Shown in pieces: positions 1-6,769 of a DNA stretch of 8,893 nt. A program made the position numbers and the translations under genes. How positions within the stretch are numbered: position 1 is the stretch's first letter; every line of letters begins with the position of its first letter. The notes under the pieces were generated by a model. That model had not been told where the DNA came from. It made no database searches and saw only the letters and a list, made by a program, of their open reading frames with translations. Source of the stretch: Spirochaetota bacterium (GTDB lineage Bacteria > Spirochaetota > UBA4802 > JAFGJZ01); assembly GCA_023396665.1 (NCBI GenBank), contig JAEWVL010000244.1, positions 1 to 8,893 on the forward strand, in the 5' to 3' direction.

Positions 1-1443
1 ATCAACCACTGTGTACCCATTACGTTCCGCAATATCCCGTTTTTCAGGTTCTATCCAGATTGCCTTTAAACCGAAAGTGGGCTCGGTAAACTCGATACCC
101 TCGATTTTCTCTATAACATCACCCGAATCCATCGCCATAAGCCGACCGGTCTGAAGTTGCCCGGTTCCAACTTCCACTCCCTTTATCAGAATGGAATAGG
201 TCTGGGGTTCCAACTCCATGTTGTCCCTGATTCGTATTGGTGGAACGACTAGTCCCATATTCAACGCGCTCATTCGGCGTATCTTTGTTATTCTGTCAAG
301 CAAGGTCCCCCCCTGATTCGGATCGACCAGTGGTATCAGGTTGTAACCGATTTCCACCTCAAGCGGATCAACCGATGCGTATGGCATGACTGTTTCCGGT
401 TTCTTGTCTTTTGATTTTGCGGAAGCACTTGCCGTCTTTTCGCTCGCTTCTTTATCAAACTTTTCCCGGCTCAGAAAATAGCCCAGTAATCCCATTGTGC
501 CCGCAATAAGTATAATTGATACTTTCGGAAATCCCGGAATGAGTGCCGTTGCTCCAAGAGCAACTGATCCGATAACGAGCGCACGCGGCTGAGCGCTGAA
601 TTGTTTCGATATGGATTCAGGCAGCGTATCTTCGGAAATGGAACGCGTAACGATAATACCGGTTGCGGTAGTCATCAAAAGCGAAGGCAGCTGTCCGACC
701 AATCCGTCACCGATTGTCAGCAGCGTATAGGTCTTGATAGCGGTATCAAATGATTCGCCTCTCATCGCCATTCCGATTATGAAACCGCCCAGCACGTTTA
801 TCGCCGTAATAACAAGCCCGACCTTGACATCGCCCTGTACGAACTTACTCGCTCCATCCATAGCTCCGTAAAAATCCGATTCGTTACGAAGCTCTTTCCT
901 TCTCAGATTTGCTTCCTCTTCTGTTATGACACCGTTTGCAAAGTCAGAATCTATTGCCATCTGTTTTCCGGGCAGAGAATCGAGTGTAAAGCGTGCTGCA
1001 ACCTCTGCGGTACGGGTTGCTCCCTTTGTAATTACCATGAACTGAACCGCAACGAGAATTATGAAGATGATGAAACCGACAACATAATTACCTCCCACTA
1101 CGAAGGTTCCGAAGGTACGCACGATTTTTCCGTCAAATGACGCCCCATCAATCAGTATCAGACGGGTTGAGGAGACATTCAAGGCAAGCCGATAAACCGT
1201 TGAGATAAGCAAAAGGGTCGGAAATATGGAAAAATCGTAGGCGCGCGGTACAAACATGACAATCAGAATAGTCAAAAGCCCGATCATGATACTGATAGCC
1301 ATAAGAAAATCGAGCAAAAAGGTCGGCAGAGGGATGATCAGCATCGCTACCACCGCAATAACGCCAAGTCCCATCAGTATATCTTTTCGCTGCATCCACA
1401 AACTCTGTGGTGAAAGTAATGACGGTAATGTTGATTCGGCCAT
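1..1443 (-). CDS. flhA: Flagellar export gate protein FlhA (3' end cut by window edge)
   Basis: FlhA is the largest membrane protein of the flagellar type III export gate. Its membrane part helps couple the proton motive force to secretion, and its cytoplasmic part docks chaperone-substrate complexes. The visible 481 residues cover the whole membrane half and the start of the cytoplasmic domain; the family is usually near 700 residues, so about a third is missing beyond position 1. Hydrophobic segments lie near residues 23-38, 42-65, 71-81, 113-139, 208-226, 240-265 and 288-325. The FHIPEP family signature RLALNVSSTRLIL is at 85-97, followed by the conserved ITKGATRTAEVAARFTLDS (138-156) and AMDGASKFVQGD (194-205). 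A polar Lys/Ser/Ala-rich linker (about 327-352) leads to the cytoplasmic domain, with DPLEVEIGYNLIPLVD at 359-374. The ATG at 1443 is preceded by GAGGG with a 5-nt spacer. A 133-nt gap separates it from flhB. Family assignment is certain. Confidence 0.97.
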   Translation of the reverse strand, partial: MAESTLPSLLSPQSLWMQRKDILMGLGVIAVVAMLIIPLPTFLLDFLMAISIMIGLLTILIVMFVPRAYDFSIFPTLLLISTVYRLALNVSSTRLILIDGASFDGKIVRTFGTFVVGGNYVVGFIIFIILVAVQFMVITKGATRTAEVAARFTLDSLPGKQMAIDSDFANGVITEEEANLRRKELRNESDFYGAMDGASKFVQGDVKVGLVITAINVLGGFIIGMAMRGESFDTAIKTYTLLTIGDGLVGQLPSLLMTTATGIIVTRSISEDTLPESISKQFSAQPRALVIGSVALGATALIPGFPKVSIILIAGTMGLLGYFLSREKFDKEASEKTASASAKSKDKKPETVMPYASVDPLEVEIGYNLIPLVDPNQGGTLLDRITKIRRMSALNMGLVVPPIRIRDNMELEPQTYSILIKGVEVGTGQLQTGRLMAMDSGDVIEKIEGIEFTEPTFGLKAIWIEPEKRDIAERNGYTVVD

Positions 1444-1505
1444 AATTTCCCTCTGTCAACTGTACTTATACTGAACGCAACGCCGAACGAGTACTACATG
1501 AAGGG

Positions 1506-1576
1506 CAATCGAATTCAGTTTTTCTACTGTTCTGTCACAAATTCAGGAATTCCTGTACCAGGAACAATCGAATTCA
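1506..1576. repeat. 12-bp direct repeat flanking the flhB-flhA gap
   Basis: The 12-mer caatcgaattca occurs exactly at 1506-1517 and again at 1565-1576, 59 bp apart and in the same orientation. The second copy ends at the base before the flhB stop codon. The copies bracket most of the gap. A short duplication or the footprint of a past insertion or deletion are possible origins; neither can be shown from one sequence. Confidence 0.6.
1544..1564. repeat. Alternating CAGGAA/TTCCTG half-sites (palindrome and hairpin)
   Basis: Three copies of the hexamer CAGGAA stand side by side in alternating orientation: 1544-1549, inverted at 1550-1555, and direct again at 1559-1564. The first pair makes a perfect 12-bp palindrome (1544-1555). 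The second pair makes a 6-bp stem with a 3-nt loop (1550-1564), which would form 12 nt after the flhB stop in the mRNA. No run of U follows, so it is not a standard intrinsic terminator. It could be a protein-binding site or an mRNA processing or stabilising hairpin. Confidence 0.5.
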
Positions 1577-2827
1577 TCAATATGCGTGAGCAAGACGACC
1601 ATTCTGATACAAAACGTAATATATTTCCGATACCGCCTGAAAAAGTTCGGCGGGTATTTCATTTCCTATTTCCACGTCACGGTAAAGCGTTTGCGCCAAA
1701 GGGCGGTTTTCAATCATCATTATATTGTTACTTTTTGCTACCTCACGAATTCGAAGCGCCATCGAGTCAACCCCCTTGGCAATAACCGAAGGTGCCGTCA
1801 TCGTCTCCTGATTCCATTTCAATGCTATTGCAAAGTGTGTCGGATTTGTCACTACGACATCGGCTTTCGGCACTTCACGGATCATGTTTCTCGTCAAAAT
1901 ATCCCTTTGCATCTCCCTGAGTCTCGATCGAACATGCGGATCTCCCTGTGACTCTTTCATTTCTTCTTTTATTTCCTGTTTGGACATTTTCAAAGATTCC
2001 ATGAATTCGTGTCGCTGAAACATATAATCGGGTACAGCCAGAACGATAAGCAGAACCGCCGATATGATAACAATTTTAAAGGCTGTGAACGAAACATCAC
2101 AGAATACGGCGGTTAATCCGGCATCGGAACTCTTGAGAATTGTATTAAAATCGCCGGCAATAACCAGATACGAAACAAAGCCGATGACAACGATCTTGAA
2201 TAGCGACTTGAAAAGATTCATTGCCACACGCGGTGAAAAAAATATTTTTTTCATCATCTCGGCCGGCGACAGTTTTATTTTTGAAAAATCGGGAATGAGC
2301 GGATGTGAGGAAAATTGAAATCCCACCTGTGCAATATTGCCGGCCAATCCCGCGATGACAGTCACCGCAAACAGCGGAGAAATAATTTTTGCGAGTAAAA
2401 CCGTAATTCGCCATCCTTCTTCAAGAACCGTTTGCTCGCTTATGGAAAAAGAAGAAAACGCGCTGAAATAATATTTGGAAGCCAAAAAGATCTGACCGAA
2501 CATCCACTTTCCGAGAAAAAGCAATACGAGAACGCCACCGATAACGACGAGCGATTGCGGAAACTCGTCAGTTTTGGCTACCTGCCCCTTGTTACGGGCA
2601 TCACGAATTTTCTTTTCGGTTGGCTCTTCTGTGCGACCTTCATCTTCGGCGGCAAAATACTGAAGATCGACGGTTATAGTTTTATTAAAAGAAATATCGA
2701 ATACAAATTCCGGACCGATATCCCCCCATAACTCAGAGGAAAACGCATTTCTGTCTGAACTGACGAAATGAATTGAGGATATCGCTGCCCGAACTTTCGC
2801 CAATATTTGTTTAATTTTTCGCATCAT
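1577..2827 (-). CDS. flhB: Flagellar export gate and substrate-switch protein FlhB
   Basis: FlhB sits on the export gate and switches secretion from rod/hook proteins to filament proteins after cleaving itself. The 416-residue product has about four membrane segments (roughly residues 92-112, 141-170, 212-225, 252-270), then a cytoplasmic domain with the autocleavage motif NPTH at 328-331 inside VPKADVVVTNPTHFAIALKW. The usual family opening, AEDEGRTEEPTEKK, does not appear until residue 60, so there is an N-terminal extension of about 55 residues with no recognisable domain. I chose the ATG at 2827: it lies 7 nt after the fliR stop and follows a weak TAGG. A second ATG follows at once at 2824. 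An upstream in-frame ATG at 2887 would give 436 residues but would overlap fliR by 53 nt, and no Met lies between the chosen start and the conserved region. Function is certain; the exact start is less so. Confidence 0.95.
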   Translation of the reverse strand: MMRKIKQILAKVRAAISSIHFVSSDRNAFSSELWGDIGPEFVFDISFNKTITVDLQYFAAEDEGRTEEPTEKKIRDARNKGQVAKTDEFPQSLVVIGGVLVLLFLGKWMFGQIFLASKYYFSAFSSFSISEQTVLEEGWRITVLLAKIISPLFAVTVIAGLAGNIAQVGFQFSSHPLIPDFSKIKLSPAEMMKKIFFSPRVAMNLFKSLFKIVVIGFVSYLVIAGDFNTILKSSDAGLTAVFCDVSFTAFKIVIISAVLLIVLAVPDYMFQRHEFMESLKMSKQEIKEEMKESQGDPHVRSRLREMQRDILTRNMIREVPKADVVVTNPTHFAIALKWNQETMTAPSVIAKGVDSMALRIREVAKSNNIMMIENRPLAQTLYRDVEIGNEIPAELFQAVSEIYYVLYQNGRLAHAY

Positions 2828-2834
2828 AGAAAAC

Positions 2835-3614
2835 CTACACCGGCCAATGAACGAGTATACGGGAAACAAAGTCAAAGGTTCGCTCAAGAGAAACGCGCAT
2901 TATCCGGATTGTTACCGGAGCAAAAATCGCAATCATAACAAAAGCCACGACAATTTTAATCGGGAAACCCAGCATCATGATATTCATCTGCGGTGCCGCC
3001 TTTGCAAGGATTCCCATAGATACGGACATCAGAAAAACGGTCGCTACAATCGGTATCGCTATCTTTAGCGCTATAAGAAACATTCCTGAAAAAGAGTAAT
3101 TCACGTATTTCAAGTGCCAGAAAAGCGACTCTTCTCCCATACTGAAAGAAGGTGCAAGTTCGAAAGATCGAACGATAGCCCTGATCAGAAAATGATGCCC
3201 GTCTATGTAAAGGAACACCAACATACCCGCAAGATTTTTTAACTGGCCGATTATGGGAACAGAAACCTGAGCCAGTGGATCCAGAACTTCACTGAAACCG
3301 AAACCTATCTGCACGGCAAAATATTGTCCGGCAAGTTGAAATGCCGAAAAAATCACTGAGGTTAAGAATCCGATCAATAAACCGATAACAACTTCACTGA
3401 GCACCATGAGTCCATACTGTCCCATATTTCCCGGAATCGAAACGGGATTCTGAATATAAATAGGGAAAATAATGAGAGTAACAAAAAAAGCGAGCAGCGT
3501 TTTTAATCGAAAAGGAGCGAGGTCGCTCGAAAAAAACGGCGCACTGATGAACATCGAATGAATGCGGACAAGTACGAGCAAAAATGCCTGAAAATTGTAG
3601 ATAAAATAATACAA
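2835..3614 (-). CDS. fliR: Flagellar export gate protein FliR
   Basis: FliR joins FliP and FliQ in the helical pore complex at the centre of the export gate in the inner membrane. The 259 residues are typical of the family and largely hydrophobic, with segments near 7-27, 37-55, 67-92, 122-150, 170-200 and 212-240. FliR-like stretches include VRIHSMFISAPFFSS (16-30), the FGFSEVLDPLAQVSVP region (105-120) and a C-terminal FAPVTIRIMRVSLERTFDF-type end. The start codon is TTG at 3614, supported by a strong GGAGAG 4 nt upstream, and it lies 24 nt past the fliQ stop. A GTG overlapping the fliQ stop opens a different frame that runs only to 3394 and is not FliR. The gene ends 7 nt before the chosen flhB start. 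Confidence 0.96.
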   Translation of the reverse strand: MYYFIYNFQAFLLVLVRIHSMFISAPFFSSDLAPFRLKTLLAFFVTLIIFPIYIQNPVSIPGNMGQYGLMVLSEVVIGLLIGFLTSVIFSAFQLAGQYFAVQIGFGFSEVLDPLAQVSVPIIGQLKNLAGMLVFLYIDGHHFLIRAIVRSFELAPSFSMGEESLFWHLKYVNYSFSGMFLIALKIAIPIVATVFLMSVSMGILAKAAPQMNIMMLGFPIKIVVAFVMIAIFAPVTIRIMRVSLERTFDFVSRILVHWPV

Positions 3615-3618
3615 TTGT

Positions 3619-3624
3619 CTCTCC
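3619..3624 (-). promoter_or_regulatory. Ribosome-binding site fixing the TTG start of fliR
   Basis: On the minus strand GGAGAG stands 4 nt before the TTG at 3614 (GGAG with a 6-nt spacer). No ATG or GTG in the FliR frame gives a better combination, so this site decides the start. Confidence 0.7.
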
Positions 3625-3638
3625 GATAAAAGCCGTTT

Positions 3639-3908
3639 TCACATACCGATTTTCGATATTTGCATGAACAGACGCTGTGTATAATTCACAAGAAAATGAA
3701 TCATCCAGGCCGCGGTAAGAATAAGCGCCATGAATATCGCAATAATCTTCGGAACAAAGGTAAGTGTCTGTTCCTGTATTGAAGTCGTCGTCTGGAAAAT
3801 TGAAACCAGCAGACCGACGAGCATGCCCGCACCCATCATCGGCGCAGAAGCGATCAGTGTCGTCATAAGTGCATCACGTATCATTATTATTACGGTTACA
3901 TCGTTCAT
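3639..3908 (-). CDS. fliQ: Flagellar export gate protein FliQ
   Basis: FliQ is a small two-helix membrane subunit that packs around the FliP-FliR core of the export gate. The 89 residues match the family's normal length. Two hydrophobic hairpin helices lie near 14-37 and 52-75, with the conserved VGLLVSIFQTTTSIQEQTLT at 31-50 between and into them, followed by FVPK. The ATG at 3908 lies one base after the fliP stop, and its ribosome-binding sequence (GTGAGG) is inside the last fliP codons, so translation is probably coupled to fliP. The stop is followed 24 nt later by the fliR start. Confidence 0.97.
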   Translation of the reverse strand: MNDVTVIIMIRDALMTTLIASAPMMGAGMLVGLLVSIFQTTTSIQEQTLTFVPKIIAIFMALILTAAWMIHFLVNYTQRLFMQISKIGM

Positions 3909-3909
3909 A

Positions 3910-4680
3910 CTACCTCACAAATGACTTCACTAATTCAAAGATGATAAGATTCCAGCCGTCAACTAGCACAAATAGAATTATTTTAAAAGGCATTGATATC
4001 ATAACGGGCGGCAGCATAATCATTCCCATCGACATCAACGCGCTTGAGACAATCATATCGATGACAATAAACGGAATAAATATGAAGACACCGATTTCAA
4101 AAGCCCTCCGCAATTCAGAAATCATAAAAGCGGGTATAAGACAATGTGAGGGAACATCCGCTTCGGTTTTCGGTTTTTCGATTTTTCCAAGTTCAATGAA
4201 CAGAGCTATATCCTTCGGACGAGTCTGCTTGAACATGAACTCACGCATGGGAGCCATGGCTTTTTCAAAGAAATCCTCATTTCCCATCTTACCGTTCATG
4301 TAGGGTTGAATCGCTTCAGTGTTAACGCGCTCAAATGTCGGCGCCATAATGAAGAATGTCAAAAAAATGGCGAGTCCGACAATTACCTGGGTTGGCGGCA
4401 TCTGCTGCAGCGAGAGTGCCCTGCGAACGAAATCAAGCACTATGACAACCCTGGTAAAAGCGGTCATCATCATTGCAATTGCGGGCGCCAGCGTCAAAAT
4501 CGTCAGCAAAAACATGATTTGAAGTCCGAGGGCTACCTCTTTTGGACTTTTCGCCTCTTCGATATTAAAGGCAATTGTCGGAATGGGCATCTGCACATTC
4601 GGGGCGGATTGCGCCATCACCCGGCCGGATACCATTACGATGATAAAAAAAAGGAACAATTGTATTTGACGTTTATTCAT
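3910..4680 (-). CDS. fliP: Flagellar export gate protein FliP
   Basis: FliP forms the pentameric core of the export pore. The 256 residues are a normal length. An N-terminal signal peptide is visible (hydrophobic 8-18, likely cleavage after VMA at about residue 23), as expected because FliP is one of the few export-gate proteins with a cleaved signal. Conserved blocks follow: LGLQIMFLLTILTLAPAIAM (51-70), TAFTRVVIVLDFVRRAL (73-89), MAPTFERVNTEAIQPYMNG (112-130), then a second membrane region with IPAFMISELRRAFEIGVFIF (182-201) and VIDMIVSSALMSMGMIMLPP (206-225). The ATG at 4680 overlaps the end of fliO by 8 nt with no good Shine-Dalgarno, so translation is likely coupled to fliO. No missing key features were noted. 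Confidence 0.98.
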   Translation of the reverse strand: MNKRQIQLFLFFIIVMVSGRVMAQSAPNVQMPIPTIAFNIEEAKSPKEVALGLQIMFLLTILTLAPAIAMMMTAFTRVVIVLDFVRRALSLQQMPPTQVIVGLAIFLTFFIMAPTFERVNTEAIQPYMNGKMGNEDFFEKAMAPMREFMFKQTRPKDIALFIELGKIEKPKTEADVPSHCLIPAFMISELRRAFEIGVFIFIPFIVIDMIVSSALMSMGMIMLPPVMISMPFKIILFVLVDGWNLIIFELVKSFVR

Positions 4681-5470
4681 TGCCGAACCGGTTCAAATTT
4701 TTTAATCGTGACTTCTGTTTATTAAGATAATCAATACGCTCATCATCAAAGAATGAATACCGGCTGTTTTCTTTTTCTTTTTCCGGGGCAATCTCGCTAA
4801 TATCGGGAGCAGCTTCAAATTCCTGAACACTGATCGAACCCAACTGAGTTACACCATGCTGCTTCTTTTCCATCACCCGGCCGATAGTGGTGCCGACAGA
4901 ACGTATAAAACTTTCAAAATGATCAGAGAAATATTTTACTGTTGCATCAGACTGTGCGGCAAGAGCACGCGATGCCTGAAGTTTTATACGATCAATCTCA
5001 TCCTTATCGGTTATTTCTCTGAGCAGAGAAATCTGCGAATCTGTTACTCCCAAAACAAGCAAACGCGCCCCGCACTCAACCACTTGAAGCTGCCTGTTAT
5101 TCCCGACAGGTAAAATAGAGAGAGTTGCCATAACACTTTTGCCGGTACTCTGAAAACCGCCTTTCTTCGCAAGAAAGCGAACAGTAAAATAAACGCCGGC
5201 TCCCAGAAAACCAAGAATCAGCAGCGTTCTTGCGAACAGCCAGGCATAAGAAACCTGCTCGACTTTCGGCTCTTCATATGAATATAAAGGCGATGAAATC
5301 GGATCGTCCTTTGACAATATTTCATTTTGGGCTTCAAGCTCATTTTTTTCTTCAGTACTTGCCTGTTGTGCCGATACTTGATACGGGAAGAAAGATATCA
5401 AACACAGTAACACTCCAAAACAGAGCGCAATTCTATGAAAAGATTCCTTGTGCCATATGGTATTTATCAT
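4673..5470 (-). CDS. fliO: Flagellar biosynthesis protein FliO (FliO/FliZ family)
   Basis: FliO is a bitopic membrane protein that helps assemble or stabilise the FliP ring; spirochaete and Bacillus versions are often named FliZ. The 265-residue product has a signal peptide (basic start, hydrophobic 13-29, likely cleavage after VSA at 34), a short acidic periplasmic stretch (35-72), one membrane segment (about 76-100), and the conserved FliO domain at 113-152 with LSILPVGNNRQLQVVE and LLVLGVTDSQISLLREI. A long charged C-terminal tail (about 155-265) has no recognised domain and makes this larger than the enteric form of little over 100 residues. The ATG at 5470 follows GGGG with a 7-nt spacer. 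The gene lies after a 170-nt gap with its own likely promoter and overlaps fliP by 8 nt. The family is poorly conserved, so the call rests on motif, topology and position together. Confidence 0.92.
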   Translation of the reverse strand: MINTIWHKESFHRIALCFGVLLCLISFFPYQVSAQQASTEEKNELEAQNEILSKDDPISSPLYSYEEPKVEQVSYAWLFARTLLILGFLGAGVYFTVRFLAKKGGFQSTGKSVMATLSILPVGNNRQLQVVECGARLLVLGVTDSQISLLREITDKDEIDRIKLQASRALAAQSDATVKYFSDHFESFIRSVGTTIGRVMEKKQHGVTQLGSISVQEFEAAPDISEIAPEKEKENSRYSFFDDERIDYLNKQKSRLKNLNRFGNE

Positions 5471-5504
5471 TATACTACCCCGTTTATCATATCATGCAAT
5501 CTGA

Positions 5505-5517
5505 TTATGTCTCATAA
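5505..5517. promoter_or_regulatory. TTATG-N3-CATAA palindrome upstream of fliO (possible operator)
   Basis: TTATGTCTCATAA is a perfect 5-bp inverted repeat around 3 bases. It closely matches the palindrome over the fliL promoter, with 13 of 15 bases shared when one flanking base is added on each side. It lies about 16-28 nt downstream of the predicted fliO transcription start, where a bound protein could block elongation. Site function is inferred from similarity only. Confidence 0.4.
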
Positions 5518-5539
5518 ATAAAGAAAAAAAACGATACAG

Positions 5540-5566
5540 ATTATACTATTCCATTCACACGTTCAA
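5540..5566 (-). promoter_or_regulatory. Likely sigma-70 promoter for fliO and downstream genes
   Basis: On the minus strand a consensus -10 TATAAT (5540-5545) follows TTGAAC (5561-5566) with a 15-nt spacer, shorter than the ideal 17. Transcription would start near 5533, leaving about 63 nt of leader before the fliO ATG. It would supplement read-through for the export-gate genes fliO to flhA. There is no match to the sigma-28 flagellar consensus (TAAA, then GCCGATAA). Confidence 0.5.
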
Positions 5567-5607
5567 CGTTATATACAGTACAACTGTTTTCATTACCGTA
5601 ATTAACA

Positions 5608-5623
5608 CATTGCAAGTGCAATG
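5608..5623. repeat. Perfect short hairpin after fliN
   Basis: The sequence cattgcaagtgcaatg is a perfect 7-bp inverted repeat with a 2-base centre, beginning 17 nt after the fliN stop codon in the transcript. With only two unpaired bases the end of the stem would open in RNA. No U-run follows, so it is not a standard terminator. It could protect or mark an mRNA 3' end, or bind a protein as DNA. Confidence 0.5.
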
Positions 5624-5640
5624 AAACGCAAAAGAAAGAA

Positions 5641-6714
5641 TTATGAATTAGAACCGATTTTCGTAAGCCGTTCTGAAGGACTCACTATATCGGTCACACG
5701 AACACCGAAATTTTCATCGATAACAACAACTTCGCCCTTGGCAATCAGCTTGTTATTGACAAGCAAATCGACCGGTTCACCGGCAAGTTTATCCAATTCT
5801 ATAATTGAACCTTCACCAAGGCCCAGCACATCCTTTACAAGCTGCTTGGTTCTCCCCAATTCAACCGTAAGCGTAAGCTGTACGTCCATCAGAAGATCTA
5901 TCTTCTGTATATTCTCCGGTATTCCTGAACCCGAAAGCGGAGGAAATTTGACCGGACTGATATCAACCGATTGTTGCGTCATCATCGGCTGCTGCATGAA
6001 CCCGCCGCCCTGTTGTGCACCGCCACGCGACATCGAAGAGGCGCGAATCATGCTTTGCGCAAGGTTAAGGTCGAGTATGTGCGTGAATTTCGAACTGAGC
6101 ACACCGCCGATTGAAATGGAATAGGTAACCTTCACGACCTCACCGGCCGGCAGACGCAACTGGTTACCTGCTGTAATCACAGAAAGATCCGGTGCGGATG
6201 TTCCTATCTGAGCACCGGAGCGTTGACCTATTTGTGTTGCCATTGCCGACAACATTGACGAGAAAAACTCCTGCAAGGTACTCTGATGCGCCTCAGTAAG
6301 ATCTGCCGGAGGTGTTCCGTCTTCACCGAACATCAGGGAAGCGATTGCGCCCGCATCATTGAGCCCCATGATAACAAGATTCTGACCGTTAACTGAACCG
6401 TTAAAACCCATCTGTACCTGAACCGCAGAACCGGAAAGTTCATTTTGAACAGCTGAAGAATCCTTGACTTCAACAGAAGCGTTTCCGATCATGAGATCCT
6501 TCTGAAGATACCCGGACAGAGATGGACCGATACCGGACACAATTGCGTTCAGCAAATCGGACAGTTGCTCGCGATGAACAGGAGAGAAACTCGATTGCGG
6601 CGCGGAAAAAGACGCCGGTGCCGGAGTCGGCTCTGACCCGAACGACGGAAGAACATCGTCTGTACCTTTTAAGAGCTGATCTATCTCGTCCTGAGATAAT
6701 GCACCGTCACCCAT
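5641..6714 (-). CDS. fliY: Flagellar motor switch protein FliN/FliY
   Basis: This protein is part of the C-ring that sets rotation direction and helps receive export substrates. The 357 residues show a FliY-type layout: an N-terminal EIDQLL motif (10-15) of the kind that binds phosphorylated CheY in FliM and FliY, a CheC-like middle domain (about 44-225), a Gln/Gly/Met-rich linker (230-248), and a C-terminal SpoA/FliN domain (about 271-345) with LTVELGRTKQLVKDVLGLGEG and VDLLVNNKLIAKGEVVVIDE. Plain FliN proteins are only about 100-150 residues. The two CheC phosphatase sites (ExxN in the family) look altered: DLLN at 53-56 and EFFS at 149-152. I chose ATG at 6714, since AGGGG sits 6 nt upstream and the product starts MGDGALSQDE as in relatives; GTG at 6717 is the alternative. 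It lies where fliM is expected upstream, but fliM is absent. The SpoA domain makes the family certain; FliN versus FliY is a naming matter. Confidence 0.95.
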   Translation of the reverse strand: MGDGALSQDEIDQLLKGTDDVLPSFGSEPTPAPASFSAPQSSFSPVHREQLSDLLNAIVSGIGPSLSGYLQKDLMIGNASVEVKDSSAVQNELSGSAVQVQMGFNGSVNGQNLVIMGLNDAGAIASLMFGEDGTPPADLTEAHQSTLQEFFSSMLSAMATQIGQRSGAQIGTSAPDLSVITAGNQLRLPAGEVVKVTYSISIGGVLSSKFTHILDLNLAQSMIRASSMSRGGAQQGGGFMQQPMMTQQSVDISPVKFPPLSGSGIPENIQKIDLLMDVQLTLTVELGRTKQLVKDVLGLGEGSIIELDKLAGEPVDLLVNNKLIAKGEVVVIDENFGVRVTDIVSPSERLTKIGSNS

Positions 6715-6720
6715 CACAAT

Positions 6721-6725
6721 CCCCT
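6721..6725 (-). promoter_or_regulatory. Ribosome-binding site selecting the ATG start of fliN/fliY
   Basis: AGGGG on the minus strand lies 6 nt before the ATG at 6714 but only 3 nt before the in-frame GTG at 6717, so the ATG is favoured. Confidence 0.65.
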
Positions 6726-6749
6726 GTTGAAGGCCTTGCCCGAATTTTA

Positions 6750-6764
6750 ATTATAGCTCATAAA
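6750..6764. promoter_or_regulatory. TATAAT element with TTATG-like motif upstream of fliN/fliY
   Basis: On the minus strand this reads TTTATGAGCTATAAT. It contains a consensus -10 TATAAT (6750-6755) and shares 14 of 16 bases with ATTTATGAGACATAAT upstream of fliO when one more 5' base is included. No acceptable -35 is found at 16-18 nt, so promoter activity is doubtful. As a palindrome it is imperfect (TTATA against CATAA). It may be a weaker copy of the motif in the fliL and fliO gaps, or an AT-rich coincidence. Confidence 0.3.
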
Positions 6765-6769
6765 TCGTC

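Larger units (their letters stand above)
1444..1576. other. flhB-flhA intergenic gap with short repeats
   Basis: This 133-base gap is unusual beside the tight junctions just upstream. It holds a 12-bp direct repeat and a cluster of CAGGAA/TTCCTG half-sites, listed separately, plus the flhA ribosome-binding site. I see no convincing promoter: a TTGACA on the minus strand lies only about 10 nt before the flhA ATG, too close to act as a -35 for flhA. I see no T-tract terminator. A 17-codon reading frame (1524-1577, minus) starts in an ATGA overlap with the flhB stop, but it lacks a Shine-Dalgarno sequence and is probably chance. Confidence 0.6.
5471..5640. other. fliN-fliO intergenic gap
   Basis: This is the longest gap in the window at 170 bases and is AT-rich. 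Reading on the minus strand from fliN, it holds a perfect 7-bp-stem hairpin, an 11-bp ATTAC-c-GTAAT inverted repeat (5592-5602), a likely sigma-70 promoter, an 8-base T run (5524-5531), a TTATG-N3-CATAA palindrome and the fliO ribosome-binding site. The T run is not preceded by a GC-rich stem, so it does not make a terminator. No gene is credible here. Confidence 0.7.

Noticed and set aside
1550..1566. Possible sigma-54 promoter (CTGGTAC ... ) before flhA.
   Set aside because: The -12 GC is absent at the required spacing from the -24 GG; only GG-N10-CC is present.
1524..1577. A 17-codon minus-strand frame starting in an ATGA overlap with the flhB stop codon.
   Set aside because: No Shine-Dalgarno sequence, very short, and the region is better described by its repeats; coupling alone is not enough evidence.
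3394..3642. A GTG-started 82-codon minus-strand frame overlapping the fliQ stop codon.
   Set aside because: It is out of frame with fliR, overlaps most of its N-terminal half, and resembles no protein; the TTG start of fliR has a much better ribosome-binding site.
5497..5520. Mini reading frames in the leaders of fliO (ATG AGA CAT AAT ...) and fliN (ATG AGC TAT AAT TAA) that could be regulatory upstream ORFs.
   Set aside because: Neither has a ribosome-binding site, they encode only 4-7 residues, and the shared ATG belongs to the TTATG motif.
5524..5531. Eight-base T run on the minus strand as a rho-independent terminator after fliN.
   Set aside because: No GC-rich stem directly precedes it; the nearest hairpin (5608-5623) is over 75 nt upstream.
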